Origin: an uncultured Eubacteriales bacterium
GTDB taxonomy: Bacteria > Bacillota > Clostridia > Christensenellales > CAG-138
NCBI GenBank assembly: GCA_900546845.1
Contig: UREK01000006.1
Location: forward strand, 16,197 to 80,196
Direction of reading: 5' to 3'
Length of the DNA: 64,000 nt
In this document: positions 41,148-49,451 of the stretch, in pieces
Layout: every line of letters starts with the position of its first letter
Position numbering within the stretch: the stretch's first letter is position 1
The notes under the pieces: generated by a model
Told to the model about the DNA's origin: nothing
Databases searched by the model: none
Seen by the model: the letters and a program-made list of their open reading frames with translations, nothing else
Made by a program: the position numbers and the translations under genes

Positions 41148-42155
41148 ATGGCAAACACGATCATTCCAAAGGGATACCGCTCCACGATGACGTTATACGA
41201 AACGCAGGATGCGATCAGCTTCATCAAGCGTTCTTTCCAGGATGGGCTTGCGCGTGCGCTGCGGTTGAAGCGCGTGACTGCGCCGCTGTTCGTGCAGCCG
41301 CAAAGCGGCCTCAACGATGACCTCAACGGTGTGGAGCGTCCGGTCAGCTTCGATATCCCCTGCGCGGAGACCGAAGCACAGGTGGTGCATTCGCTTGCAA
41401 AATGGAAGCGAATGGCCCTTTACCGCTATGATTTCCGCCCTGGCAAAGGGCTGTATACGGACATGAACGCCATCCGGCGGGATGAAACGCTCGATAACCT
41501 GCATTCCGTTTATGTGGATCAGTGGGATTGGGAGAAGGTGCTTACGCGCGAGACGCGCAACCTGGAGACGCTGCAAAGCACAGTGCGCTCCATCGTTGGC
41601 TGCGTATGCGATACGCTCGACGCGCTCAGGGCACGCTATCCGCATATCCATACGGAGCTTTCCCGCGAGGTGAAATTCATCACCACGCAGGAGTTGCTGG
41701 ACCGTTATCCGGAGTTATCCCCCAAAGAGCGGGAAAACGCGATCACCCGGGAATACAAGACCGTGTTCCTCATGCAGATCGGCGGCAAGCTCAGCGATGG
41801 CAAGCCGCACGACGGCCGCGCGCCGGACTATGACGACTGGTCGCTCAACGGCGACATCCTGTTCTACTTTTCGCAGCTGGATTGCGCGCTGGAGATCTCT
41901 TCCATGGGTATCCGTGTGGATGCGGAAGCGCTTGACCGCCAGCTTACGGAGGCGGGCTGCGACGCGCGCCGCACGCTGCCGTTCCACCGCATGCTGCTTG
42001 CAGGCCAGCTCCCGCTGACCATCGGCGGCGGCATCGGCCAATCCCGCATCTGTATGCTCCTGATGAACAAGGCGCATATCGGGGAGGTACAATCCTCCAT
42101 CTGGGATCAGGAGACTGTGGAAGCCTGTGAAAAGGCGGGCATCATCCTGCTGTAG
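41148..42155 (+). CDS. asnA: Aspartate-ammonia ligase
   Basis: The 335-residue enzyme makes asparagine from aspartate, ammonia and ATP. It resembles class II aminoacyl-tRNA synthetases and is full length for AsnA; recognisable segments are VQPQSGLNDDLNGVERPVSFD, YRYDFRPGKGLYTDMNAIRRDE, SVYVDQWDWEKV and the late GGGIGQSRICMLLM with the motif 3 arginine. GAAGGAG is 9 nt upstream of ATG 41148. It may be controlled by the GntR regulator next to it. Confidence 0.96.
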   Translation: MANTIIPKGYRSTMTLYETQDAISFIKRSFQDGLARALRLKRVTAPLFVQPQSGLNDDLNGVERPVSFDIPCAETEAQVVHSLAKWKRMALYRYDFRPGKGLYTDMNAIRRDETLDNLHSVYVDQWDWEKVLTRETRNLETLQSTVRSIVGCVCDTLDALRARYPHIHTELSREVKFITTQELLDRYPELSPKERENAITREYKTVFLMQIGGKLSDGKPHDGRAPDYDDWSLNGDILFYFSQLDCALEISSMGIRVDAEALDRQLTEAGCDARRTLPFHRMLLAGQLPLTIGGGIGQSRICMLLMNKAHIGEVQSSIWDQETVEACEKAGIILL

Positions 42156-42172
42156 AAGCGTCAAACCCATAT

Positions 42173-42202
42173 AAAACGGCCCGGCATGTTCTTGCCGGGC
42201 CG
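42173..42202 (-). terminator. Bidirectional terminator between asnA and the 90-residue gene
   Basis: CGGCCCGGC (42177-42185) pairs with GCCGGGCCG (42194-42202), 9 bp. The minus-strand reading is followed by TTTT, so it fits the 90-residue gene; it may also stop asnA transcripts. Confidence 0.75.
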
Positions 42203-42218
42203 CTGCCTTTGCCGGGGA

Positions 42219-42491
42219 TCATTTCTCTGTGCCCGCGGCCTTTCCGTATTCATAGGCGCGTTGGCAGAGGATGCGGAGCATTTGTTCATAGCCTTTTACG
42301 ATCGCCATGGCGTCGGCGTTTTCACCGCTGTCGTTCTTGTCAAGCGCGCGGGAAAGGCGCAGGCGGGCGGCGAAAATTTCCTCGGAAAGCGTATCGCAGA
42401 GGCTTCCCTTGAAAAACTCGTTCGGGTAATTCCCGTCATGGTCGGCGGAATGCCCCATCATGTGGTTGTAGACATATTCAAAAGAATCCAT
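42219..42491 (-). CDS. Small conserved-type protein of unknown function
   Basis: The 90-residue acidic, helical protein (MDSFEYVYNHMMGHSADHDG...) has no signal peptide, membrane segment or metal motif beyond scattered His/Asp residues near the start. GGAGG precedes the ATG by 6 nt and a minus-strand promoter (42544-42549/42521-42526) lies in the gap to the divergent HTH gene. The tandem repeats in that gap overlap this promoter, so the HTH protein probably controls this gene. I do not recognise the family with confidence. Confidence 0.7.
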   Translation of the reverse strand: MDSFEYVYNHMMGHSADHDGNYPNEFFKGSLCDTLSEEIFAARLRLSRALDKNDSGENADAMAIVKGYEQMLRILCQRAYEYGKAAGTEK

Positions 42492-42520
42492 AAAGCACCT
42501 CCAAATCTTTTCTCAGCTCG

Positions 42521-42549
42521 ATAATAGGTCAAAACCACCATAATTACAA
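42521..42549 (-). promoter_or_regulatory. Minus-strand promoter of the 90-residue gene
   Basis: Read on the minus strand, TTGTAA (42549-42544) and TATTAT (42526-42521) are 17 bp apart. It overlaps the first copy of the direct repeat. Confidence 0.55.
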
Positions 42550-42570
42550 GTAGGTCAATGCGCCATAATT
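42525..42570. repeat. Tandem operator-like direct repeats
   Basis: Two copies with the pattern TAGGTCAA...CCATAATT occur at 42525-42545 and 42551-42570, 26 bp apart. The first overlaps the promoter of the left gene, and the second lies just upstream of the HTH gene start. Spacing and position fit a self-regulating repressor. Confidence 0.6.
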
Positions 42571-42575
42571 TGTGT

Positions 42576-42812
42576 ATGGAGCGATTGAAAACACTCAGAA
42601 AAGCCAGAGGCTATACACAAATTAAGATGCAGATGCTCACCGGCATTGATCAGAGCGATTATTCCAAGCTGGAAACGGGAAAACGGAATTATTCCTTTGA
42701 TCAATGTAGGCAGATCGCGCTTGCGCTCGAAACGAGCATGGACTACCTGGCCGGGCTCACGGACGACCCAAAGCCATATCCGCGCGGTGGGCCAAACGCT
42801 ACGGGCAAGTGA
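42576..42812 (+). CDS. XRE-family HTH regulator
   Basis: The protein of 78 residues is a single XRE domain: MERLKTLRKARGYTQIKMQMLTGIDQSDYSKLE (helix-turn-helix at about residues 14-35) ending with the common FDQCRQIALALETSMDYLAGLTDDP. ATG 42576 is the usual family start, but it lacks a ribosome site; ATG 42558 adds six residues and would fall inside the second operator-like repeat. CATAAT ends 6 nt before ATG 42576, so a leaderless message is possible. It likely represses itself and the divergent 90-residue gene. Confidence 0.85.
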   Translation: MERLKTLRKARGYTQIKMQMLTGIDQSDYSKLETGKRNYSFDQCRQIALALETSMDYLAGLTDDPKPYPRGGPNATGK

Positions 42813-42920
42813 TACGCAGCAGGCAAAACGGGCGGTTTTACAACCATTTTAGCGGGATTTTATCCGTAGACAAAGGCGATACCTTAAAGATCATGCCGCA
42901 ATATGCTATAGGTGATGGAC

Positions 42921-43163
42921 ATGATTTTTTTGAGGATATACGCGCTTTGCACGAACACGATGGGCCGGCGCAGCAACCGCTTGCCGGCTTTTGGGGATGC
43001 GGCGAAAAACACCTGCTCGCAATGCGAAGCTGGAAAGAACGCATATACCGTGCAGATCCTGGCAAAAGCTGCGGATACTCACGGTATAAGCATGGGATTC
43101 CTGCCCGGCTGGATGGAAAAAGCGCCCGGACAAAGCGGGCAACGCAGACCATTCGATTTATGA
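42921..43163 (+). CDS. Second, divergent XRE-like HTH protein
   Basis: The 80-residue frame MIFLRIYALCTNTMG... lines up along its length with small phage-type XRE regulators: FLRIYALC at the start, GDAAKNTCSQCEAGKNAYTV where GLSKNTLSQWKAGK is usual, ILAKAADTHGISM for the closing helix and a KAPGQ tail. Several normally hydrophobic or Trp positions are Cys or otherwise odd, so DNA binding may be impaired. AGGTG is 6 nt upstream of ATG 42921. It follows the first HTH gene by 108 nt. A bidirectional terminator comes after it. It could be a decaying gene. Confidence 0.55.
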   Translation: MIFLRIYALCTNTMGRRSNRLPAFGDAAKNTCSQCEAGKNAYTVQILAKAADTHGISMGFLPGWMEKAPGQSGQRRPFDL

Positions 43164-43273
43164 TAAGGGAATCTATTCGGAAAGTCAATACGGAAAACAT
43201 CTCCTGCCACAGCTGCGCCGGATGCGGATGGCCGGACGCCGGGCAGCGGCGCACGAGGCGGGCAGGCACGCTG

Positions 43274-43301
43274 AAAAGGCCGCTAAATGGAGCGGCCTTT
43301 T
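43274..43301. terminator. Bidirectional terminator
   Basis: AAAAGGCCGCT (43274-43284) pairs with AGCGGCCTTTT (43291-43301) around AAATGG, so both strands end in a T run. It separates the HTH module from the convergent 99-residue gene. Confidence 0.85.
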
Positions 43302-43321
43302 GCCTTGCCGCGGAAGCGCCG

Positions 43322-43621
43322 TTACAGCTGCTGCATCACGGAAAAGAGCCGCTGCTGTTGTTCCGGCGTGAGCATTGGCGCGAGGCGCGCGGCAACATCC
43401 TGGAGCGCCTTGTCGTCAAACGCGCCCGCAGCGCGGTACTGACGCAGCTCCTGCAAAAGCTCGTTGTCGCTCTTGCCGCTGTAATGCTCCACGGCGTTCT
43501 GCATCGAGCCGAGGGCATTGGGATCCATTTGCCCGAGCATTTCCGCGTATCCGGCGTCTTCCGCCGAAACCTGCTGCCGGGCCTGCTTCTCCTGCGTATA
43601 ATCGCGTATGCTGCGTTTCAT
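43322..43621 (-). CDS. Conserved-type helical protein of unknown function
   Basis: The 99-residue, charged, Gln-rich protein has a helical body with the segments MQNAVEHYSGKSDNELLQEL and LAPMLTPEQQQRLFSVMQQL, a pattern I recall from unnamed small clostridial proteins. There is no signal peptide or membrane helix. GAAAGGAG lies 11 nt upstream of the ATG at 43621. It is divergent from the Pro/Gln/Gly-rich gene at 43746, and both have LxPxxxxxL-Q helices, so the two may work together. Function unknown. Confidence 0.75.
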   Translation of the reverse strand: MKRSIRDYTQEKQARQQVSAEDAGYAEMLGQMDPNALGSMQNAVEHYSGKSDNELLQELRQYRAAGAFDDKALQDVAARLAPMLTPEQQQRLFSVMQQL

Positions 43622-43745
43622 GCTGATTCAGCTCCTTTCATGCCATGTATATGCGTGCGGCCCGGTTTGCGATACGGCGGGTTCAAAAAGGAAGCGGGCT
43701 GCATATAGTATCATAAGTGGGAAAACTGCGAAGGGAGAGACGCGC

Positions 43746-44345
43746 ATGCAGAGAACGCCGCAGAACACGATGCCGCCGCGCGGCAGGCAGCAGCAGAACC
43801 AGAGCGCGGGGCGGCCGCAGACACAGCAGGGAGGGGAGCAGGGGAACCAGGGCGGCCAGAGCAGCACAGTCGGCGGCCAGAGTATCCCCGCATCGCCGGC
43901 GCTTGCGATGGCACGGCGCATCCGGAACGAGCAGGGACAAGAGCGCGCAAGGCAGTACCTGATGGCGATGGAACCGTTCCTTGCGCCGGCAGAGCGGGCG
44001 CATATCGCGCAGCAGCTTGGCGTAACGCTCCCAGTGCCTTCTGCACCGCCGTTCGCCCAAGGGCAGCCGAACCAGGCGCAGCAGGCGCCGGGGCAACCGC
44101 AGTCTTCGTTCAACCAAGGGCAGCCGCATACGCCGTTTCCCGGGGCGCCTGGCGGGATGCCGTTTGGGCAGGCGGGCGGCATCCCGTTTATGGGAAAGGG
44201 CAGCATGAGCAGCCCGCTCCAGATGATGCAGGTGCTTTCCAGCCTCGGCGGCATGGGAAAGAAGGGCGGCACGCAGGGCGGGAGCGGCATGGGGGATCCG
44301 ATGATGCTCGCGCAGATGTTCGGTTCCATGATGGGGAAAAAGTGA
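43746..44345 (+). CDS. Low-complexity Gln/Pro/Gly-rich protein
   Basis: The 199-residue protein is built of Gln/Gly/Pro/Ser-rich, probably disordered stretches (about residues 1-50 and 95-160) around one helical island (about 52-90; ALAMARRIRNEQGQERARQYLMAM and LAPAERAHIAQQLGV) and a Met/Gly-rich tail. No transport signal or catalytic motif is visible. GGGAGAG lies 5-8 nt upstream of ATG 43746, and TATAGT (43704-43709) could be its -10. The composition recalls condensate-forming or spore-associated proteins, but nothing supports a specific role. Confidence 0.65.
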   Translation: MQRTPQNTMPPRGRQQQNQSAGRPQTQQGGEQGNQGGQSSTVGGQSIPASPALAMARRIRNEQGQERARQYLMAMEPFLAPAERAHIAQQLGVTLPVPSAPPFAQGQPNQAQQAPGQPQSSFNQGQPHTPFPGAPGGMPFGQAGGIPFMGKGSMSSPLQMMQVLSSLGGMGKKGGTQGGSGMGDPMMLAQMFGSMMGKK

Positions 44346-44529
44346 TTGACACGGCCTCCGCAAATGTGATACCATTGGAAAACTCACGAAACAACTTCAA
44401 AGGAGCCCTATGCTTTCCGCGCCGGAAGCGGCGCGTGAAATCATTGGGCTTGCAGGCATGCGGGCGTTACCGCGTGCTTTGCTATGCATTTCATATGGAC
44501 AAGCCGTGTTTACAAAGGGGAGGAGAACC

Positions 44530-45504
44530 ATGATCGAACTGAGCCACATCAACAAAACGTTCCGCGTGGCGCGGCGCAGCGCCGGGCTTTCGGAAGCGTT
44601 CCGGGCGCTGTTCCACAAGGAGTATACGCTCGTGCACGCGCTGGCGGACGTGTCCTTCCACATCGGGGAAGGGGAAATGGTCGGCTACATTGGCCCGAAC
44701 GGCGCGGGGAAGAGCAGCACCATTAAGGTGATGAGCGGCATCCTCACACCGGACAGCGGGAGCTGCACCATCAACGGCCGTACGCCCTGGAAGGAGCGCA
44801 GGGCGCACGTGAAGGAGATCGGCGTGGTATTCGGCCAGCGTTCCCAGCTCTGGTGGGATGTGCCGGTGATCGACTCGTTTGAATTGCTCAGGGACGTTTA
44901 CGCGGTAGAGGAAGCGGTTTACCGGCATAATTTAGAGGAAATGACGGAGCTTTTAAACCTTTCGGAGCTTTTGCGCACGCCTGCGCGCCAGCTGAGCCTT
45001 GGCCAGCGGATGCGCTGTGAATTGGCAGCTTCGTTGCTGCACGATCCGAAGGTCCTCTTCCTAGATGAGCCTACCATCGGCCTTGACGCGGTGTCCAAGG
45101 TGGCCGTGCGCGATTTCATCCGCAGGATCAACGCAGAACGCAAAACCACAGTGATCTTAACGACGCATGACATGCAAGACATCGAGGCCATCGCGGAGCG
45201 GATCCTTCTCATCGGAAAGGGGCGCATTTTGCTGGACGGCTCCTTAGCGCAGCTGCAAAAAGCGCATTCCCGCGTAAAGCGCATCGCGGTGGAATACGCA
45301 GGCGGGCGTTTCCTGCCGCGTGCGGGCCTGACGCTGCAAAGCGGGGAGGAAGGGCGCGCTGTGTTCGCGGCGGATACGGCGGTGCTCTCCGTTTCAGAAG
45401 CGATCGCGCACCTTGCGAAGAATGCGGACGTCACCGACCTTTCCGTTTCCGGCGCGACAGCGGAGGAACTAGTGCTGTCCCTGTACAGGGAGTTCCAGAT
45501 ATGA
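44530..45504 (+). CDS. ABC exporter ATPase (ABC-2 type)
   Basis: The 324-residue ATPase has Walker A GPNGAGKSS (about residues 56-64), signature LSLGQRMRCELAASLLHDP (about 154-172) and Walker B VLFLDEPTIGLDAVS (about 173-187), followed by a C-terminal accessory region (about 240-324). The SLGQRM variant is typical of exporters that pair with DUF990-type ABC-2 permeases. Two such permeases follow with a 4-nt overlap. GGGGAGGAG precedes ATG 44530 by 4-7 nt. Substrate unknown; related systems export drugs or lipids. Confidence 0.9.
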   Translation: MIELSHINKTFRVARRSAGLSEAFRALFHKEYTLVHALADVSFHIGEGEMVGYIGPNGAGKSSTIKVMSGILTPDSGSCTINGRTPWKERRAHVKEIGVVFGQRSQLWWDVPVIDSFELLRDVYAVEEAVYRHNLEEMTELLNLSELLRTPARQLSLGQRMRCELAASLLHDPKVLFLDEPTIGLDAVSKVAVRDFIRRINAERKTTVILTTHDMQDIEAIAERILLIGKGRILLDGSLAQLQKAHSRVKRIAVEYAGGRFLPRAGLTLQSGEEGRAVFAADTAVLSVSEAIAHLAKNADVTDLSVSGATAEELVLSLYREFQI

Positions 45505-46304
45505 AAAAATATCAGAGCTTTTTCCGCATGCGCTTCCTCGGCGGCATGCAGTACCGGGCGGCGGCCTGGGCGGGGATTGCGACGCAGTTCGCCTGGGGGT
45601 TCATGAGCCTTTTGATGTTCCGGGCCTTTTACGAGGCGGATCCAGCGGCGTTCCCGATGGAGTTTCCCCAGCTTGCAACCTATATTTGGCTGCAGCAGGC
45701 GTTCCTCGCCCTATTTAACACCTGGCGCTATGACGCCGACATTTTCGAGAGCATCACGAGCGGCGGTGTGGCCTACGAGCTTGTGCGGCCCGCACCGGTC
45801 TACGCGATGTGGTTTGTGAAATCCATCGCCTCCCGCGCGGCGAGCGCGGCGCTTCGCTGCCTGCCGGTGCTTGCCGTGGCGTTTTTCCTGCCGGCGCCAT
45901 ACCGCATGGACCTGCCGGGGAGCGCAGGCGTGTTCGTCCTCTTCGTGCTTTCGCTCGCCGCGGCAAGCTGCCTTGTGGTGGCAATGCAGATGCTCGTTTA
46001 TGTCTCCACGTTTTATACGCTTTCCCCGATGGGCGTGCGCATCATCGTGATGGTGCTTTCGGATTTCCTGATGGGGCAGTTGATCCCGCTGCCGTTTTTC
46101 CCGGAAGGGCTCCGCAAGGTTGTGGAGCTCACGCCGTTTGCCGCGATGCAGAATTTGCCGCTGCAGATCTACTGCGGCACGGTTGTGGGCGCGCAGATGT
46201 GGCGCGCGCTCGCCTTGCAGGCATTTTGGCTCGCTGCGCTCGTGGCGGGCGGCACGCTTTGGATGCGCCGCTCGCTCCGGCGTGTGGTTGTGCAGGGAGG
46301 TTGA
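45501..46304 (+). CDS. ABC-2 type permease (first subunit)
   Basis: The 267-residue protein has about six membrane helices (about 20-40, 58-78, 108-130, 138-168, 175-200 and 235-255) and begins MKKYQSFFRMRFLGGMQYRAAAWAG, the usual amphipathic start of DUF990/ABC-2 permeases. Its start overlaps the ATPase stop codon, and the second permease follows 1 nt after its end, so all three subunits form one exporter and are translated together. Confidence 0.88.
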   Translation: MKKYQSFFRMRFLGGMQYRAAAWAGIATQFAWGFMSLLMFRAFYEADPAAFPMEFPQLATYIWLQQAFLALFNTWRYDADIFESITSGGVAYELVRPAPVYAMWFVKSIASRAASAALRCLPVLAVAFFLPAPYRMDLPGSAGVFVLFVLSLAAASCLVVAMQMLVYVSTFYTLSPMGVRIIVMVLSDFLMGQLIPLPFFPEGLRKVVELTPFAAMQNLPLQIYCGTVVGAQMWRALALQAFWLAALVAGGTLWMRRSLRRVVVQGG

Positions 46305-46305
46305 A

Positions 46306-47094
46306 ATGAAAGAATTGTTGAGGCTTTATGGAAAGTATTTTTCGATCCATCTGCGCAGCCAGATGCAGTACAAGGCGTCCTTCCTGATGACGGCGGCCGG
46401 CCAATTCCTCGTTTCGTTCTCCGCGCTTTTGACCATCCGCTTCCTGTTCCTGCGCTTTTACGCGGTGGATGGCTTCACCTACCCGGAGGTGCTTTTGTGC
46501 TTCGCGGTGGTGCTCATGGCGTTTTCGCTGGCGGAATGCTTCGCGCGCGGGTTCGATACGTTCGCGTCCATGCTCGGCAATGGGACGTTTGACCGTATCC
46601 TTGTGCGTCCGCGCGGCGCGGTATTTCAGGTGATTGCAACAAAGATAGAGCTTTCGCGCCTCGGACGGCTGCTGCAGGCGGTTCTCGTGTTCTGCTATGC
46701 GCTGCCGCAAAGCGGCGTAAGCTGGGCGGCGGACAAGATCCTGACGCTCGCGCTGATGGTCATGGTGGGCGTGGTGGTGTTCACCTGCTTGTTCGTGGTC
46801 TACGCTTCGATCTGCTTCTTCACGACGGAAGGGCTGGAGTTCATGAACATCTTTACGGACGGCGGCCGGGAGTTCGGCATGTATCCGTTTTCGATCTATG
46901 GCAAGGAAGTGCTGCGTTTCTTCACCTATTGCGTGCCGCTCGCGCTGTTTCAGTATTATCCGCTTCTGTACCTGACGGGGCGCAGCGAGAGCCGGCTTTA
47001 CATGTTCACGCCGCTCTTTGGGCTGCTGTTCCTGCTGCCCGCGGCGCTTCTTTGGCATGTGGGCCTCCGGCATTATAAGTCCACGGGCTCCTGA
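46306..47094 (+). CDS. ABC-2 type permease (second subunit)
   Basis: The 262-residue hydrophobic protein has about six membrane helices and the family start MKELLRLYGKYFSIHLRSQMQYKASF. It is a distant paralogue of the preceding permease (both share the S-QMQYK/GMQYR N-terminal pattern and LVRPAPVY/LVRPRGAVF in the middle). GGGAGG ends 5 nt before ATG 46306. It should form a heterodimeric channel with the first permease. Confidence 0.88.
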   Translation: MKELLRLYGKYFSIHLRSQMQYKASFLMTAAGQFLVSFSALLTIRFLFLRFYAVDGFTYPEVLLCFAVVLMAFSLAECFARGFDTFASMLGNGTFDRILVRPRGAVFQVIATKIELSRLGRLLQAVLVFCYALPQSGVSWAADKILTLALMVMVGVVVFTCLFVVYASICFFTTEGLEFMNIFTDGGREFGMYPFSIYGKEVLRFFTYCVPLALFQYYPLLYLTGRSESRLYMFTPLFGLLFLLPAALLWHVGLRHYKSTGS

Positions 47095-47098
47095 CGGC

Positions 47099-47128
47099 TT
47101 GCGCGTGTGCGGCTTTGCGTATTATAAT
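47099..47128 (+). promoter_or_regulatory. Promoter of nth-obgE-yhbY
   Basis: TTGCGC (47099-47104) and TATAAT (47123-47128) are 18 bp apart. Confidence 0.5.
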
Positions 47129-47163
47129 AAATAGATTGGAAAATTCTATGCGGAGGTGCAACG

Positions 47164-47826
47164 ATGCGCGAAAGCAAGGCAAAAAAAACAGAACGGATCG
47201 CAACGGTGCTGCGGCTTTTGAAGGAGACCTATCCGGACGCGAAGCCGGAGCTGGATTTCAACACGCCGTTTGAACTGCTTATTGCGACGATGCTTTCCGC
47301 CCAGTGTACGGACAAGCAGGTGAACAAGACCACGGCGGTTTTGTTCCCGAAATACGGCACCCCGGAGGCTTTCGCCGCGCTGACGGAGGAGGAGCTTGCG
47401 CCTTACATCAAGGGCTGCGGGCTGTACAAGACCAAGGGGAAGAACATCATTGCTGCAAGCCGCATCCTGCTCGCGGAATACGGCGGAGAGGTTCCCAACG
47501 ACCGGGATGCGCTCACAAAGCTCCCTGGCGTGGGACGAAAGACCGCGAACGTCGTCGTTTCAAATGCGTTTGGAACGCCCGCTATCGCGGTGGACACGCA
47601 TGTGTTCCGCGTGGCGAACCGCATCGGCCTCGCGGACGCGAAGGACGTGCTGCACACGGAAGAACAGCTCATGCAGAACATCCCTAAGGAGGATTGGTCC
47701 ATCGCGCACCACTGGCTGATCTTCCACGGCAGGCGCTGCTGCAGCGCACGCAACCCCAAGTGTGAAACGTGCAGCGTGCGGGAATACTGCCTGGAGAACC
47801 TGAAAAATCAGAAAAAGCAGAAATAG
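47164..47826 (+). CDS. nth: Endonuclease III
   Basis: The 220-residue DNA glycosylase/AP lyase removes oxidised pyrimidines. The helix-hairpin-helix LPGVGRKTANVV contains the catalytic Lys (about residue 124), VDTHVFRVANR has the catalytic Asp (about 142), and the C-terminal cysteines in CSARNPKCETCSVREYC form the C-x6-C-x2-C-x5-C 4Fe-4S site. GGAGG precedes the ATG by 7 nt. It begins a unit with obgE and yhbY. Confidence 0.97.
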   Translation: MRESKAKKTERIATVLRLLKETYPDAKPELDFNTPFELLIATMLSAQCTDKQVNKTTAVLFPKYGTPEAFAALTEEELAPYIKGCGLYKTKGKNIIAASRILLAEYGGEVPNDRDALTKLPGVGRKTANVVVSNAFGTPAIAVDTHVFRVANRIGLADAKDVLHTEEQLMQNIPKEDWSIAHHWLIFHGRRCCSARNPKCETCSVREYCLENLKNQKKQK

Positions 47827-47839
47827 GAAGGCAAGGACC

Positions 47840-49114
47840 ATGCAATTTGTAGATAAAGCGAAGATCCTCATCAAGGCGGGGGACGGCGGCGATGGATGCG
47901 CCTCCTTCCATCGCGAAAAGTTCGTCATGCGCGGCGGGCCGGACGGCGGCGATGGCGGGCGCGGCGGCAGCGTCGTGTTCCTGGCCGACCCGAACATGAA
48001 CACGCTGCTCGATTTCCGGTTTGCCCGGCATTACCGGGCGGAGCGCGGCGAAAACGGGCGCGCCCGCATGTCCAGCGGCAAAAACGGGGAGGATCTCGTC
48101 ATCCGCGTACCGGTAGGGACGCTCGTGCGGGACGTGGAGACGGGCCGCATCGTCGCGGACATGAACAAGCCCAACCGGACGCGCGTTGTGCTCCATGGCG
48201 GGCGCGGCGGCCGGGGCAATGCGCGCTTTGCGACGCCCACGCGGCAATCCCCACGCTTTGCGCAGCCGGGGCAGAAGACGGTGGAGCACGAGGTGGAGCT
48301 TGAGCTCAAGACCATCGCGGACGTGGGGCTCATCGGCCTGCCGAACGTGGGAAAATCCACGATCCTCTCCGTGCTGACGAGCGCGAAGCCGAAGATTGCG
48401 AACTACCATTTCACGACGCTCACGCCGAACCTCGGCGTGGTGAAGCGCTACGACAGGACGTTTGTCCTCGCGGACATTCCGGGCCTCATCGAAGGCGCGG
48501 CGGAGGGCGCGGGCCTCGGGCATGATTTCCTGCGGCACGTGGAGCGCACGCGCATGCTCGTGCATGTGGTGGATATCTCCGGCTGCGAGGGGCGCGACCC
48601 GATGGAGGATTATCGCGCCATCCGCTCGGAGCTCCGGCAATACAGCGAGCGGCTTGCGGAGCTTCCGCAGCTCGTCGCCGCGAACAAGATGGATCTGACC
48701 GGTGCGGAGGACAATTTGGAACTGTTCCGCGAGGAGCTTGCCGAGGACGGGAGCGACGCCGCGGTATTCCCGGTTTCCGCGGCGACGGTCAGCGGCTTCG
48801 ACGCGCTGCTCGATGCGATCGTTAAAACGCTTGCGGAACTGCCCCCGGTCTACGAGTTTGAGGAAGAGGACATGCAGGAGACGCACCGCTATGAGCCGGG
48901 CTTCTCCATCGAACGGGATGGGGACGTGTTTATCGTCACGGGCGGCAGTGTCGAATATCTGCTCGACACTACCTATGCGGAGGACGAGGGCTCCATGCGC
49001 CGCTTCCAGCAGTTCCTCATCAAGGAAGGCATTATCGACGCGCTGCGCGCGGCGGGCGCTACGGAGGAAAGCACCGTGCGCATGGGCGAGTGGGAATTTG
49101 ATTTTGTCGAATAA
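47840..49114 (+). CDS. obgE: GTPase Obg/CgtA
   Basis: The 424-residue GTPase has the glycine-rich Obg fold (about residues 1-157; GGDGGDGCASFHREK, PDGGDGGRGG), the G domain (G1 GLPNVGKST at about 165-173, G3 DIPGLIEGA, G4 NKMD, G5 region FPVSAAT) and the C-terminal OCT domain (about 345-424), a typical Firmicute arrangement. It assists 50S ribosome assembly and stress control. It lies 13 nt after nth and 40 nt before yhbY, both ribosome-linked neighbours. Confidence 0.97.
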   Translation: MQFVDKAKILIKAGDGGDGCASFHREKFVMRGGPDGGDGGRGGSVVFLADPNMNTLLDFRFARHYRAERGENGRARMSSGKNGEDLVIRVPVGTLVRDVETGRIVADMNKPNRTRVVLHGGRGGRGNARFATPTRQSPRFAQPGQKTVEHEVELELKTIADVGLIGLPNVGKSTILSVLTSAKPKIANYHFTTLTPNLGVVKRYDRTFVLADIPGLIEGAAEGAGLGHDFLRHVERTRMLVHVVDISGCEGRDPMEDYRAIRSELRQYSERLAELPQLVAANKMDLTGAEDNLELFREELAEDGSDAAVFPVSAATVSGFDALLDAIVKTLAELPPVYEFEEEDMQETHRYEPGFSIERDGDVFIVTGGSVEYLLDTTYAEDEGSMRRFQQFLIKEGIIDALRAAGATEESTVRMGEWEFDFVE

Positions 49115-49154
49115 CAGAACAACAAAAAACAGAGTGGAGCAAAGAGAAAAACCT

Positions 49155-49442
49155 ATGATTACAAGCAAGCAGCGCGCCGCGCTCCGCGGCATGGCAAACA
49201 CGATGCAGCCGCTTTACCAGATCGGAAAAGAGGGAATCACACCCGCCGTCACTGCGCAGCTCGACGATGCGCTCGAGGCGCGGGAACTCATCAAGGTCAC
49301 CGTGCTGGAGACGGCGGACGTAAGCGCGAAGGAGGCCATCGAGATCCTGGCGGGCCGCCTGCGCGCGGAGCCGGTGCAGTGCATCGGCCGCAAGATCGTG
49401 CTTTACCGCCGCGCGAAGGAGAACCCAAAGATCGAGCTTTAA
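49155..49442 (+). CDS. yhbY: YhbY-family RNA-binding (CRM domain) protein
   Basis: The 95-residue protein is a single CRM domain (MITSKQRAALRGMANTMQPLYQIGKEGIT...) with the conserved QIGKEGIT loop and LIKVTVLE strand. Relatives bind pre-50S particles. The ribosome site is weak (AAAGAG); the start is set by family length. Last gene of the nth-obgE-yhbY unit; the next gene is convergent. Confidence 0.93.
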   Translation: MITSKQRAALRGMANTMQPLYQIGKEGITPAVTAQLDDALEARELIKVTVLETADVSAKEAIEILAGRLRAEPVQCIGRKIVLYRRAKENPKIEL

Positions 49443-49451
49443 ACCCGGGCT

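Noticed and set aside
42525..42570. CRISPR array
   Set aside because: Only two copies of a 20-21 bp repeat with a 5-nt gap are present; there are no spacers and no cas genes.
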